Shown in pieces: positions 53,753-63,050 of a stretch of 64,000 bases of DNA (positions are counted from its first letter, which is position 1; each line of letters starts with the position of its first letter). Location: positions 648,798 to 712,797 of the forward strand of contig NZ_JAMBOB010000001.1 of NCBI RefSeq assembly GCF_023715415.1, written 5' to 3'. A program made the translations under genes and the position numbers. This DNA comes from Neobacillus niacini. Lineage in GTDB: Bacteria; Bacillota; Bacilli; Bacillales; Cytobacillaceae. Below the pieces are notes generated by a model that did no database searches, was not told the origin of the DNA, and was given only the letters and a program-made list of their open reading frames with translations.

Positions 53753-55336
53753 TTACCTATTTGTTCTATTTTGAAATTCTCCAACAGCTGTTGGTTTTGA
53801 GTAATCCTCCTGATCCATTCCACTATTTTGAATCCTTGCGATTACCTTTTTTGTAGAAGGACTAATGTCAACTTCAAAATATGGTTCGTAAGCTTCCACT
53901 GGCGGCTTTTTGGTTGCAAAGACAGCAATGATAACACCAACAAACGCAACAGCTAAAGCAATAATAAATGGATTAGTGGCACCCATTACCTTGGCGGCAA
54001 CATAAACGATAGAACCAAGGACAATGTTTGCATAGGCACCTAAACGATTCATACGCTTCCAATACAATCCTAAATATACGACAAAAAAGAATGCTGCACC
54101 AAACCCGCCATAAACATAGGTGAATCCCATAGCTAATAATACTGGTGGATTAATTGCACTGATTACAGCTAGGATACCAAGGGCAAAAATACAATATCTA
54201 AGTTGTTTTCTTTCCGTATTTTCGCTTATTTTCTTATCAGGAAAAATGTTTTTATAAATATCATTGTAGAGTGAAGTACCGCAATGCAGCAGCATAGAAT
54301 TCGCAGTAGAAACTGCCGCAGCACATAATGCTACCAAGGTTAAAGCACCAACTAATGGGTGTGCGTACTCCATTATTACGATTGGCATGATATAGTCAGT
54401 AGTTTGCCCTGCCGGAATACTAGGAATGAGCGTTTTAGCTCCTAATCCTATTACAATTAATGGAAGGAAGATAGCAATTAAAACAACTACTGATAACACC
54501 ATTTGCATAATTGCCACTTTTACACTTTTTGGCGCTAACATCCTCGTTACCCAGTGAGGCGATACAGCTGCTCCCATTGAATTAGAGATAAAGATTGAAA
54601 AAAGTGCACCCAATCCGAATGTACCAACAGGAGATAAAAGGACACCTGAACTTAAACTTTCTCCCCCTTCAATCGTCGGACTTGTTGTAGTAGAAAGCGT
54701 GTGATAGATATTCTCTAATCCTCCTGTTGCTGCTAACACAGCTCCTGCTCCCAAAACTACCCCTAAAACGATTAAGACTGTATTTACAGTGTCCGTAACG
54801 GCAACAGACCAGAATCCGCCAATACTAGTAAAGAGTAAAAAGAGTAGAAATACGAAAATAGCAATTTTATAATCTATCCCTGTTATGGTTGAAAATACAA
54901 TCCCGAAACCTACAACTTGTAAATGGGTAAATACGAAGTAACCAATTAGCATTAATGCAGCAACCAGTGTTCTTAAATGACTGCTTTTCTTAAAAGGCTC
55001 ATATCTCATTTGAACGTATTCAGGAAAAGTCCTAGCAGGTGTTTTTGGTCTTCTGACTTTATAGGCAACAAGCGGAATTAATGCTGTTCCAAAGAACCAT
55101 CCGGCTACCCAGCCAATGACCGCCGCTACTCCTGAGCTATAAAGATATCCCGGTACACCCATTACCGAAGCAACACTCACCCAGGTCGCAACAGAGGTCC
55201 CAACCCCTATCCACAGCCCCATCCGGTGTCCTCCTGTTGTAAAGTCAGACATCGATTCAACGTTCTTTAAACTCTGCAAACAGGACCAAATCAAAAATAC
55301 CATATAAAAGCCAAAAACAGCTATATACCAAGTCAT
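53753..55336 (-). CDS. Sodium:solute symporter (SSS family)
   Basis: A 527-residue transporter with about thirteen membrane helices; SSS motifs include SVATWVSVASVMGVPGYLYSSGVA, ARTFPEYVQMRYEP and AAVSTANSMLLHCGTSLYNDIY (sodium site). It should import an organic acid or related solute with Na+. The ATG follows an AGGGGGGAAG site. It is the last gene of the sigma-54-dependent operon and is preceded by a 42-residue membrane protein, as seen for SSS transporters with small partners. Substrate unknown; context suggests a 3-hydroxy or 3-keto acid. Confidence 0.88.
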   Translation of the reverse strand: MTWYIAVFGFYMVFLIWSCLQSLKNVESMSDFTTGGHRMGLWIGVGTSVATWVSVASVMGVPGYLYSSGVAAVIGWVAGWFFGTALIPLVAYKVRRPKTPARTFPEYVQMRYEPFKKSSHLRTLVAALMLIGYFVFTHLQVVGFGIVFSTITGIDYKIAIFVFLLFLLFTSIGGFWSVAVTDTVNTVLIVLGVVLGAGAVLAATGGLENIYHTLSTTTSPTIEGGESLSSGVLLSPVGTFGLGALFSIFISNSMGAAVSPHWVTRMLAPKSVKVAIMQMVLSVVVLIAIFLPLIVIGLGAKTLIPSIPAGQTTDYIMPIVIMEYAHPLVGALTLVALCAAAVSTANSMLLHCGTSLYNDIYKNIFPDKKISENTERKQLRYCIFALGILAVISAINPPVLLAMGFTYVYGGFGAAFFFVVYLGLYWKRMNRLGAYANIVLGSIVYVAAKVMGATNPFIIALAVAFVGVIIAVFATKKPPVEAYEPYFEVDISPSTKKVIARIQNSGMDQEDYSKPTAVGEFQNRTNR

Positions 55337-55351
55337 TTCTCTTCCCCCCTA

Positions 55352-55480
55352 TTATTTAAATAGTTTTCCTGAAGCACCCCAGCGCTTTACACCTGACTTT
55401 TCAATACGATAACAAAGGTACGTTCCAAATCCAATTGAAAATAATATCGTAAACAACCAGATAGAAAATGCTACTATCAT
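55352..55480 (-). CDS. 42-residue symporter accessory membrane protein
   Basis: A 42-codon ORF with AGGAGTGATT seven bases before the ATG at 55480. One membrane helix (IVAFSIWLFTILFSIGFGTYL) is followed by a basic tail (CYRIEKSGVKRWGASGKLFK). It lies 15 bases before the SSS symporter gene and 30 after the dehydrogenase gene, in the same operon. Small single-span subunits beside SSS transporters are a known theme; this one looks like a stabilising partner, inferred from position only. Confidence 0.72.
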   Translation of the reverse strand: MIVAFSIWLFTILFSIGFGTYLCYRIEKSGVKRWGASGKLFK

Positions 55481-55510
55481 AATAATCACTCCTATTAAAT
55501 TAATAAAAGA

Positions 55511-56545
55511 TTATTTTAATACAGTTCCAAAAGATTCAAATCGTACGAGGTTCGTTGTAAAATCCGGAACCTTTTTAGTATTCTCCGCTTCTTTTACTAG
55601 TTGAACAACCAAATCGTTAAACGGAGTTTCTACACCCACTTCTTTCCCCTTTTTACTAACAAAACCATTGATATAATCAATCTCAGATTTTCTCTGCTTT
55701 TCTAGATCTTGAAGCATACTTGCTTTTAATTTTCTATGCGGTCCCCAAACCTCTTCATAAAAATCCATTTTTTCAGCAACAGTTTGTCCATCTTTTAGTT
55801 CCAAAAACTCCATATCTTTTCCTTGCATCTTGGCTAACTCAATACCATGTGCACGTGCTACCTTAATGGTTTCATCGGCAATATGAGCCAAACTAGTCAT
55901 AGCACTTTGATTATCGAGAACTTCTTCAAAAGTACAGCCTAGTGCCGCTGACATCCCGCTAAAGGTTGCATTCATTAGTACCTTCGACCATTTAATACCT
56001 AGAATATTGGATGAAATTTCACAATAGCCAACATGTTCTAAAACTGCCTTAATCTTTGATAATCGAGATGTAATTTCTCCATCTATCTCACCAATATCGA
56101 ATGCATATTTTTTTACCGTCTCCCATTCTGTAGTTAGTTCAGATTCACCAGGACCTTTCCATGTAGCCCCAAATCCAACTACTCCGCCAACCGTCCTTTT
56201 TGCACCAATAATTGAAGCCACGTATTCTTCAGGGACTCCATTTTGAAGGGTACAGACAATACTATTTTCATGAAGATGTGGGATTAATTGATTTAAAGAT
56301 TCATAATTGTAGACCTGTTTTGTTAATAAAAAGACCAAGTCATATGTTTTATTGATATTCATTGGTGTTATTGCGTTAACAGGAATCGTTTTATTGATAA
56401 AACCCGTCAGCTTTGCACCAGACTGATTTAACCGATTAACATGATCTTCATTGATATCAATTAAATCTATCTTTTCCCCGCCCTCTGTCATTAATGCTCC
56501 AATGATTGTTCCTAAAGAACCCGCCCCCATTATGGCAATATTCAA
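55511..56545 (-). CDS. Ketopantoate reductase-like (ApbA/PanE) dehydrogenase
   Basis: A 344-residue NADP enzyme with MNIAIMGAGSLGTIIGALMTEGG at the N-terminus, the GxGxxG cofactor loop. Conserved PanE residues follow: TKQVYNYES, LQNGVPEEYV and KWSKVLMNATFSGMSAALG (catalytic Lys). Family members reduce 2-ketopantoate or oxidise other hydroxy acids. It lies with a beta-keto acid cleavage enzyme and a symporter, and no other pantothenate gene is near, so a role in oxidising an imported hydroxy acid is likelier than pantothenate synthesis. The start follows AGGGGGA-like bases. Confidence 0.78.
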   Translation of the reverse strand: MNIAIMGAGSLGTIIGALMTEGGEKIDLIDINEDHVNRLNQSGAKLTGFINKTIPVNAITPMNINKTYDLVFLLTKQVYNYESLNQLIPHLHENSIVCTLQNGVPEEYVASIIGAKRTVGGVVGFGATWKGPGESELTTEWETVKKYAFDIGEIDGEITSRLSKIKAVLEHVGYCEISSNILGIKWSKVLMNATFSGMSAALGCTFEEVLDNQSAMTSLAHIADETIKVARAHGIELAKMQGKDMEFLELKDGQTVAEKMDFYEEVWGPHRKLKASMLQDLEKQRKSEIDYINGFVSKKGKEVGVETPFNDLVVQLVKEAENTKKVPDFTTNLVRFESFGTVLK

Positions 56546-56584
56546 AATAAATCCCCCTATTCTCCCTAATATAAGTTTAGTTAT

Positions 56585-57457
56585 TTATACAAGGTTCTGA
56601 CTTTGGATATTTGATACACTAGTTAGCAGAGTATTTCTTTTCAATTTATCTAATCCTAAAATCTTTCTTGCCTCATTAGGAGTGGCTACTTCTCTTCCTA
56701 AGGCAGTGGACAATTCTGTAATTCTCTTAACAAACTGCGCGTTTGAAGTGGCAAGTTCTCCTTTGCGGTAATAAACGCTATCTTCCATACCAACTCGAAC
56801 GTGACCACCTAATAGGATACTCATCGTATTGATGGTTAATTGATCCTTGCTTGCCCCAATGGCTGACCATGTCGATCCCTCAGGAATACTGTCTATTAAA
56901 AACATTAAGTTTTTCGGTGTGGCCGGCATTCCACCATGAATACCAAGTACAAATTGGAAGTGTAATGGTGTTTCAATTAATCCCTTTTTCGCAATTCTTA
57001 AGGTGTTATGGATCATTCCTACATCGAAAATTTCAATTTCCGGCTTAATCTGACGTTCCTTTGTAATCGCTGCCAGTTGTTCCAAAAACACTGGTGTATT
57101 ATGAAAAACACCTTGACCAAAGTTCATAGTCCCAGCATCAAAGGTGGCCATTTCTGGATTTAATTCGCAAACTCTTAATCTAGCTTCATCATCCATCCCT
57201 ATTCCACCGGCAGTGGTTAAGTTTAATATAATGTCACATTTGTCTTGAACGCGGTCAATGACTTCTTTATATGTATCAAGTTCTAGCGTATTATCCCCCT
57301 TATGATCCCTAACATGAATATGGGCAATGGCTGCTCCTTCTTTCCATGATTCATAGACAGAATCTGCAATTTCTTTTGGCGATAATGGTACATAAGGCGT
57401 ATGTTCTCGAGTCGTTGCTGCTCCTGTCGGTGCTACAGTAATGATTAATTTTTCCAT
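56585..57457 (-). CDS. Beta-keto acid cleavage enzyme (BKACE / DUF849)
   Basis: A 290-residue TIM-barrel zinc enzyme of the 3-keto-5-aminohexanoate cleavage family, which splits 3-keto acids with acetyl-CoA. The zinc and substrate residues are visible: TVAPTGA near the start, AIAHIHVRD (two His), MATFDAGTMNFG and EIEIFDVGMI. Members act on beta-keto acids or dehydrocarnitine; the substrate here is unknown. ATG 57457 has GAGGG eight bases upstream; the ATG at 57460 is also possible. It is the first gene of the operon, transcribed from a sigma-54 promoter 49 bases upstream. Confidence 0.85.
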   Translation of the reverse strand: MEKLIITVAPTGAATTREHTPYVPLSPKEIADSVYESWKEGAAIAHIHVRDHKGDNTLELDTYKEVIDRVQDKCDIILNLTTAGGIGMDDEARLRVCELNPEMATFDAGTMNFGQGVFHNTPVFLEQLAAITKERQIKPEIEIFDVGMIHNTLRIAKKGLIETPLHFQFVLGIHGGMPATPKNLMFLIDSIPEGSTWSAIGASKDQLTINTMSILLGGHVRVGMEDSVYYRKGELATSNAQFVKRITELSTALGREVATPNEARKILGLDKLKRNTLLTSVSNIQSQNLV

Positions 57458-57505
57458 CATTTTTTCCCTCACATTCTATACTTTTTAAATTTCAGTTTAT
57501 ATAGA

Positions 57506-57522
57506 TGCAATTTCTGTGCCAA
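57506..57522 (-). promoter_or_regulatory. Sigma-54 (-24/-12) promoter
   Basis: Minus strand TTGGCACAGAAATTGCA has TTGGCAC, five bases, TTGCA, a perfect match to the sigma-54 consensus, upstream of the beta-keto acid cleavage gene. Confidence 0.85.
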
Positions 57523-57574
57523 TTGATAAATATGTACAAGAATAAAGATTTTCTTTATATACCTTAAATTGAGT

Positions 57575-57592
57575 CGATGAAATAATTCATCG
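57575..57592. promoter_or_regulatory. Palindromic enhancer-binding site (UAS)
   Basis: CGATGAAATAATTCATCG is a perfect 7-4-7 inverted repeat about 53 bases upstream of the -24 element, where a sigma-54 activator would bind. The activator gene next door is the obvious candidate. Confidence 0.7.
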
Positions 57593-57639
57593 GTTTTTAT
57601 GTAAAAACAAAATTTTCCGATTATTTACACAAATAACGA

Positions 57640-57682
57640 GTGAGTAAAAAAAGAATCGCTTTTGATTCCTTTTTTACTCACT
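57640..57682 (-). terminator. Terminator of the sigma-54 activator gene
   Basis: GAGTAAAAAAGGAATC pairs with GATTCTTTTTTTACTC (one mismatch), followed by an AT-rich end; the stem includes the last codons and stop. Confidence 0.7.
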
Positions 57683-59164
57683 CATCTGAATCCCTAATTT
57701 CTTGGCTTTTTTTACTACTGACGATTGGCTGATTTTTAAGACTGCCGCAGCTTTTCTTGTGCTTCCATAGTCCGCCAATGCTTTTTCAATCGTCTCTTTT
57801 TCTACTTTTGCCACAATTTCTTTAAGACCCAGTTCAATGTTTGGTTTTTCTATGCTTTCAGTATGTATATTTAATAGTTTTTTTGCTAATCCAACTTGAA
57901 TATTTCTGTTTTTTTCAGAAACGATAACCATTCTCTCAACTATATTTCGCAGCTCACGAATGTTTCCTGGCCATGTGTAGACTTTAAATACGTCATATAC
58001 CTCATGATCCAGCACTACTTGCTTTTTATACTTTGAGTTATAAAAGTCCAAGTAATGCTTCGTCAGCATTTCAATGTCCGTAGTGCGGTCTCTTAGCGGC
58101 GGGATACTAAATGGAAATACATTTAACCTATAGTAAAGATCTTCCCTGAATTTCCCCTTTTTCACTAGATCATATAAATTGCAATTGGTAGCAGCGAGAA
58201 TGCGGACATCAAATTTAATAGATTTCGTTCCACCTACACGTATTACCTCTTTTTCCTGTATAATCCTAAGAAGTTTCGATTGTAATTCAAGAGGCATTTC
58301 TCCAATTTCATCCAATAGCAATGTTCCCTTATCGGCAAGTTCAAACATTCCGACTTTCCCTTTACTTGAGGCTCCGGTAAAAGATCCTGCTTCATAGCCG
58401 AACAATTCTGCTTCTAAGAGACTTGAAGGAATGGCCGCACAATTGACCTTAATAAATGGTTTTCCTTTTCTGTTGCTATTCATGTATATTTCATTAGATA
58501 CCACTTCTTTCCCTGTCCCCGTCTCTCCCGTTATGAGTACGGTCACATCTAAACTCGCTACTTGATGGATCATTCGAATAAGGGATTGTATTTCCTCACT
58601 CTTACCAATTAAATTATTAGAAATATGCAGATTTCGCAGGTGTTCAATTTCATTTTGTGTAGAAACCAGCTTTTCTTGCATTTCCAATAAATCTGACATA
58701 TCCCGATTGATAACAACAACCTTTTTAACATTTCCATCCTCATCAAATATGGGAGTTCCAGAAATTAATACCTTTACTCCCGTACGAATCTCTGCCATGG
58801 CATTAATTGGTTTTTTAGTTCTAATTATGTCAGGCGTAATGGCATTTTTAAAAAAACCTTCCTCCATTAGATTACTAACATATTTATTCAAAACAAGATT
58901 TGCTGGCAAGCCAGTTATTTTGCTATAAGATTGATTAACATATAAGGTTTTTCCTTCCCCATCGGATATATAAATCCCATCATAAATTTCATCACATATT
59001 TTTTTATAATCAATGGCCTCGTCTAATACATCCAGCTCCTTGCAAACTCTTTTTAAATCTGATTCCATCTCCGTTCGAATCGAAGAATTAGGCATCTTAG
59101 TTTCCAAGGATTCTATTAATTCTTTAATTAATTTCTTTGAAGAATATAATTTTTCCTTATTCAT
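57674..59164 (-). CDS. Sigma-54-dependent activator with PAS and TyrR-type HTH
   Basis: A 496-residue enhancer-binding protein. A PAS domain (about 63-165) precedes a AAA+ domain (about 190-420) with Walker A GETGTGKE, the sigma-54 contact loop SFTGAS (Ser replaces the usual first Ala of GAFTGA), Walker B LLLDEIGEM and a VNCAAIPSSLLEAELFG stretch. The C-terminal helix-turn-helix (STRKAAAVLKISQSSVVKKAKKL) is of TyrR type. It should sense a metabolite through PAS and open the adjacent sigma-54 promoter. The start ATG 59164 has an AGTGAGGGAAAT site. Confidence 0.88.
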   Translation of the reverse strand: MNKEKLYSSKKLIKELIESLETKMPNSSIRTEMESDLKRVCKELDVLDEAIDYKKICDEIYDGIYISDGEGKTLYVNQSYSKITGLPANLVLNKYVSNLMEEGFFKNAITPDIIRTKKPINAMAEIRTGVKVLISGTPIFDEDGNVKKVVVINRDMSDLLEMQEKLVSTQNEIEHLRNLHISNNLIGKSEEIQSLIRMIHQVASLDVTVLITGETGTGKEVVSNEIYMNSNRKGKPFIKVNCAAIPSSLLEAELFGYEAGSFTGASSKGKVGMFELADKGTLLLDEIGEMPLELQSKLLRIIQEKEVIRVGGTKSIKFDVRILAATNCNLYDLVKKGKFREDLYYRLNVFPFSIPPLRDRTTDIEMLTKHYLDFYNSKYKKQVVLDHEVYDVFKVYTWPGNIRELRNIVERMVIVSEKNRNIQVGLAKKLLNIHTESIEKPNIELGLKEIVAKVEKETIEKALADYGSTRKAAAVLKISQSSVVKKAKKLGIQMSE

Positions 59165-59281
59165 ATTTCCCTCACTACTCTGTATTTTCAGTCTATTAGA
59201 ATAATATTATCATTTTTTCCTGTATATAGGGATATTTAGATGGAGATTTTATTTACCAAATCATGAGGGATCTTATACAAC

Positions 59282-59318
59282 ATAAAAAGGCAGGCTCTCG
59301 GCGGCCTGCCTTTTTATA
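59282..59318 (-). terminator. Terminator of yhbH
   Basis: AAAAAGGCAGGC / GCCTGCCTTTTT with an 8-base GC loop on the minus strand. Confidence 0.85.
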
Positions 59319-60485
59319 TTAAGCATACATCTTATTTTCTTCCTTTTGGAAGAAGCTTTTCATCGCATGGAATACATCCGCTTTTTGCTTAAGAATATAA
59401 TACCGGAACTGCTCATCCTTGATATTCTTGTAGGCTGACATTAATGTGGAATGACGATTATACTGATTCACTTCCCCATAACCAAACATGTTTGAAACCT
59501 TCATTAGTTCTTCAACAAGCTTGACGCATCGAGCATTATCAGATGTTAAATTATCACCATCAGAAAAGTGGAATGGATAAATGTTGAATTTACGTGGATT
59601 GTACTTTGCATCAATGATTTCTAAGGCTTTTCGGTAAGCCGAAGAACAGATGGTTCCCCCACTTTCACCCTTTGAGAAGAAGTCCTCCTCCGTAACAACC
59701 TTAGCTTCTGTATGATGCGCAATAAATTCAATTTCAACCGTTTCATATTTCGTCCGTAAGAATCGGGTCATCCAGAAGAAGAAGCTTCTAGCCATATATT
59801 TTTCCCAAATTCCCATACTTCCACTGGTATCCATCATGGCAATAACAACTGCCTTTGAATCTGGTTTTATTACTTCATTCCAAGTCTTAAATTTCAAATC
59901 TTCCTTATAAATAGGATGAAATGCAGGTTTCCCCGTCATCGCATTTCTCTTAAATGCAGACATCATGGTCCGCTTTTTATCAATATTACCCATTAATCCT
60001 GTTTTGCGGATATCATTGAATTCAATATTTTCGACTAAATGTTCCTGGTCTTCTTTTCTTTTTAGATTTGGAAGCTCTAGTTGTTTAAACAAAGCTTCCT
60101 CTAATTCCATTAATGAAACCTCTGCTTCAAAGTAATCCTCACCAGCTTGGTCCCCAGCGCCCTGCCCTTTTCCTGGTCCCTTTTGCTGACTTGACCCGTC
60201 ACGAGCAACTACGTCACCTACTTGGCTTTCACCGTCACCTTGGCCCACGTGTTTGTTTTTGTCATAATTGTAGCGGATTTTATATTCGTCTAATGAACGA
60301 ATTGGGATTTTCACCACATCACGTCCATTGGACATAATAATGCTTTCTTCTGTAATTAAGTCGGGAAGATTATTTTTAATTGCCTCCTGGACTTTTTCTT
60401 GATGTCGTTGCTGATCATCGTGGCCTTTACGGTGGAGGGACCAATCTTCTCTTGAAATTACATATTGATGGTTATTGTCAGACAA
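59319..60485 (-). CDS. yhbH: YhbH family sporulation protein
   Basis: A 388-residue protein (B. subtilis YhbH 392) with a VWA-like domain ([28 protein letters not shown], a DxSxS metal site). It begins [36 protein letters not shown], close to YhbH. The TTG at 60485 has AGGAGGGG six bases upstream; the longer ATG reading at 60548 is not supported. YhbH and the PrkA kinase are encoded together in Bacillus, and the E. coli homologues YeaH and YeaG share a stress regulon. A terminator separates prkA from it, so it may have its own promoter. Confidence 0.88.
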   Translation of the reverse strand: MSDNNHQYVISREDWSLHRKGHDDQQRHQEKVQEAIKNNLPDLITEESIIMSNGRDVVKIPIRSLDEYKIRYNYDKNKHVGQGDGESQVGDVVARDGSSQQKGPGKGQGAGDQAGEDYFEAEVSLMELEEALFKQLELPNLKRKEDQEHLVENIEFNDIRKTGLMGNIDKKRTMMSAFKRNAMTGKPAFHPIYKEDLKFKTWNEVIKPDSKAVVIAMMDTSGSMGIWEKYMARSFFFWMTRFLRTKYETVEIEFIAHHTEAKVVTEEDFFSKGESGGTICSSAYRKALEIIDAKYNPRKFNIYPFHFSDGDNLTSDNARCVKLVEELMKVSNMFGYGEVNQYNRHSTLMSAYKNIKDEQFRYYILKQKADVFHAMKSFFQKEENKMYA

Positions 60486-60712
60486 TGTAAACCCCTCCTT
60501 ATTAATTTTTATTGATTTTAATGAGTCACATTTTTTTTGAAAAAACATACTATAACCCGAGTGTAAAAATGCAGATAATGTTGATTACTTTATCCTATGC
60601 AGAAGCCGCAAATAATTTACAAATTATTTTGACAATTAGGCTTACACCTTTAAAAATGGACGAGCTTTGTTGTGTTGCCTAATTATTAAATAAAACTTAT
60701 CAACCCATTATT

Positions 60713-60748
60713 GAAAAAAACAGACTGGCAGATTCCTTCCGCCAGTCC
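60713..60748 (-). terminator. Terminator of prkA
   Basis: GACTGGCG / TGCCAGTC around a 10-base loop, then TG and T7 on the minus strand. Confidence 0.75.
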
Positions 60749-60760
60749 CTCCTATTTCAA

Positions 60761-62656
60761 TTACCGGTTTAATAAACTTCCTACATATCGTAATAGTTCA
60801 TTTGCGGATGTAGAATTATAGCCGTGTTCATCAATTAATCTGGCAACAACATCATTGATTTTCTTTAATTGCTGTTCATCAGGTGTTTTGGAAGAAGTGG
60901 TTATCTTGACAACATCTTTAAGGTCTGCAAATAATTTCTTTTGGATCGCTTCACGAAGTCTGTCATGTGAGTTGTAGTCAAAGCGTTTACCTTTTCTGGC
61001 AAAGGCAGAAATTCTAATTAGGATTTCTTCTCTAAATGCTTTTTTCGCATTTTCAGATATACCAATTTGTTCTTCAATGGAACGCATTAATTTTTCATCA
61101 GGATTAATTTCCTCACCTGTTAACACGTCACGCAGTTTTGCTTTGTTGCAATATGCCTCAACATTATCAAGGTAATTATCCATTAATGTTTTAGCTGACT
61201 CTTCATAGGAATAAACAAAAGCCTTTTGAACTTCATTCTTGGCAATATTATCATACTCTTTCCGCGCAACCGAGATATAATTCATATAACGCTCACGTAG
61301 TTCAGCTGTGATAGATGGATGTTGATCTAATCCGTCTTTTAAGGATCTTAACACATCTAAAGCATTAATGGATGGTACTTCTTTACGGATGATAGTTGAT
61401 GATATTCGGTTAATCACGTAACGTGGATCAATTCCACTCATGCCTTCATCTGGATATTCTTTCTTTAGTTCACTGACATCAACGGCATTAAAGCCTTCCA
61501 CATTTTCTCCATCGTACAGGCGCATTTTCTTAACTAAGTCAATATCGCCTTTCTTTGGTTCCTTCAAACGGGTTAGAATTGTAAACATTGCTGCAACCCG
61601 TAACGTATGCGGTGCAATATGCACATCAGATACGTCACTTTCATTAATCATCTTTTCATAGATTCGTTCTTCCTGTGAAACTTTTAAATTGTACGGTATA
61701 GGCATAACGATAATCCTGGAATGCAAGGCTTCATTCTTCTTGTTCGAAATAAATGAACGGTATTCTGTTTCGTTTGTGTGAGCTACGATGAGTTCATCCG
61801 CACTTATTAACGCAAACCTTCCAGCTTTAAAGTTTCCTTCTTGCGTTAAAGATAGCAGGTGCCATAAAAACTTTTCATCGCACTTCAACATTTCCTGGAA
61901 TTCCATCATTCCGCGGTTCGCTTTATTCAGTTCACCATCAAAGCGGTAGGCTCGTGGATCTGATTCTGAACCAAATTCAGCAATAGTAGAGAAGTCAATA
62001 CTTCCTGTTAAATCGGCAATATCCTGTGATTTTGGATCTGATGGGCTAAAGGTTCCGATTCCAGTTCGCTTATCCTCTGAGAAAAAGATTCTTTCAACCA
62101 ACACATCTTCAATTCTTCCACCGTACTCCTGCTCCAGGCGCATCATATTCAATGGTGAAAGATTTCCTTCAATTCGAATACCATACTCTTCATAAAAATC
62201 TCGACGTAAATGATGTGGGATTAAATGAAGCGGATCTTCATGCATCGGGCAGCCTTTAATGGCGAATACAGAGCCTCTATCCGTATGGGAATAGGCCTCT
62301 AATCCACGTTTCAGCATGGTAACAAGAGTAGATTTACCGCCGCTGACTGGACCCATCAGCAATAATATCCGCTTTCTTACATCCAGCCTTTTAGCCGCAG
62401 GATGGAAGTATTCCTCGACAAGTCTTTCCAATGACTCTTCTAAACCAAATAATTGATTCCCAAAGAAATTGTAATTCTTAGTCCCTTTGACTTCCTCAAT
62501 GCCAGCGTCTTTGATCATATTGTATACTCGTGAATGTGCAGATTGTGCTACCCATGGCTTCTCTTTTAACAACAATAAGTAATCTCCAAATGACCCTTCC
62601 CAACGTAGCTTTTCTTCCTCTTCTCGAAACATCTCAATTTTTTTTAGGATATCCAT
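60761..62656 (-). CDS. prkA: Serine protein kinase / ATPase PrkA
   Basis: A 631-residue protein, the exact length of B. subtilis PrkA. The N-terminal half is a AAA+-like kinase domain with Walker A MGPVSGGKSTLV (about 107-115) and ALISADELIVAHTNETEYRSF; the C-terminal part is helical and contains the PrkA domain. PrkA affects sporulation through sigma-K control and is reported as a Ser kinase or AAA protease-like enzyme. The ATG at 62656 follows AGGGGGAGGG. yhbH lies downstream after a terminator. Confidence 0.95.
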   Translation of the reverse strand: MDILKKIEMFREEEEKLRWEGSFGDYLLLLKEKPWVAQSAHSRVYNMIKDAGIEEVKGTKNYNFFGNQLFGLEESLERLVEEYFHPAAKRLDVRKRILLLMGPVSGGKSTLVTMLKRGLEAYSHTDRGSVFAIKGCPMHEDPLHLIPHHLRRDFYEEYGIRIEGNLSPLNMMRLEQEYGGRIEDVLVERIFFSEDKRTGIGTFSPSDPKSQDIADLTGSIDFSTIAEFGSESDPRAYRFDGELNKANRGMMEFQEMLKCDEKFLWHLLSLTQEGNFKAGRFALISADELIVAHTNETEYRSFISNKKNEALHSRIIVMPIPYNLKVSQEERIYEKMINESDVSDVHIAPHTLRVAAMFTILTRLKEPKKGDIDLVKKMRLYDGENVEGFNAVDVSELKKEYPDEGMSGIDPRYVINRISSTIIRKEVPSINALDVLRSLKDGLDQHPSITAELRERYMNYISVARKEYDNIAKNEVQKAFVYSYEESAKTLMDNYLDNVEAYCNKAKLRDVLTGEEINPDEKLMRSIEEQIGISENAKKAFREEILIRISAFARKGKRFDYNSHDRLREAIQKKLFADLKDVVKITTSSKTPDEQQLKKINDVVARLIDEHGYNSTSANELLRYVGSLLNR

Positions 62657-62696
62657 AAGGCCCTCCCCCTGTAGAGTTATCAGAGACGATTAATAT

Positions 62697-62725
62697 ACTC
62701 TATGCACCAAAGAACTTGAACATGC
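62697..62725 (-). promoter_or_regulatory. Candidate sigma-E promoter of prkA
   Basis: Minus strand GCATGTT (62719-62725), 14 bases, CATAGAGT (62697-62704) resembles the sigma-E consensus (GnATATT, CATAnAnT) with a few mismatches. Confidence 0.4.
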
Positions 62726-62872
62726 GTAACGTTGAAGTATTCCTGCCTATCTTTTTTCTTTTATGAAAAGATTGGAATATTGCTCTTTTCATTTTTTTAA
62801 GATAGGCTATAATAAATGTATATGTGTCTAAGCTAAGAAATATCTTAAAAAATAAGGAGGCTTTACATAAGC

Positions 62873-62965
62873 ATGGGAACTTTTCTAATTGTTTTAGTTA
62901 TGGTAGCGTTTCTAGCAGCTATCTTTACAGCAGGTTATAATGATAAGCCAGGATCCAGTAAATAA
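62873..62965 (+). CDS. 30-residue membrane miniprotein
   Basis: A 30-codon ORF starting MGTFLIVLVMVAFLAAIFTAGY and ending NDKPGSSK: one membrane helix plus a short polar tail. The ATG at 62873 follows AAGGAGG at 12 bases, somewhat long. It is followed by a strong terminator at 62977, so it is a complete transcription unit. It is divergent from prkA. Not recognised; small peptides near sporulation genes are common, but no function is inferred. Confidence 0.6.
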   Translation: MGTFLIVLVMVAFLAAIFTAGYNDKPGSSK

Positions 62966-62976
62966 TATTTCTCCAC

Positions 62977-63010
62977 AAAAATAGGCTGCCATGAGGGCAG
63001 CCTTTTCTAT
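62977..63010. terminator. Terminator after the 30-codon ORF (possibly bidirectional)
   Basis: AATAGGCTGCC / GGCAGCCTTTTCTATT; T4 then C, also usable by the convergent nitroreductase gene. Confidence 0.75.
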
Positions 63011-63050
63011 TTATGTAGAAGCTGTACACTTCTCAGCAAAACCACACCCT

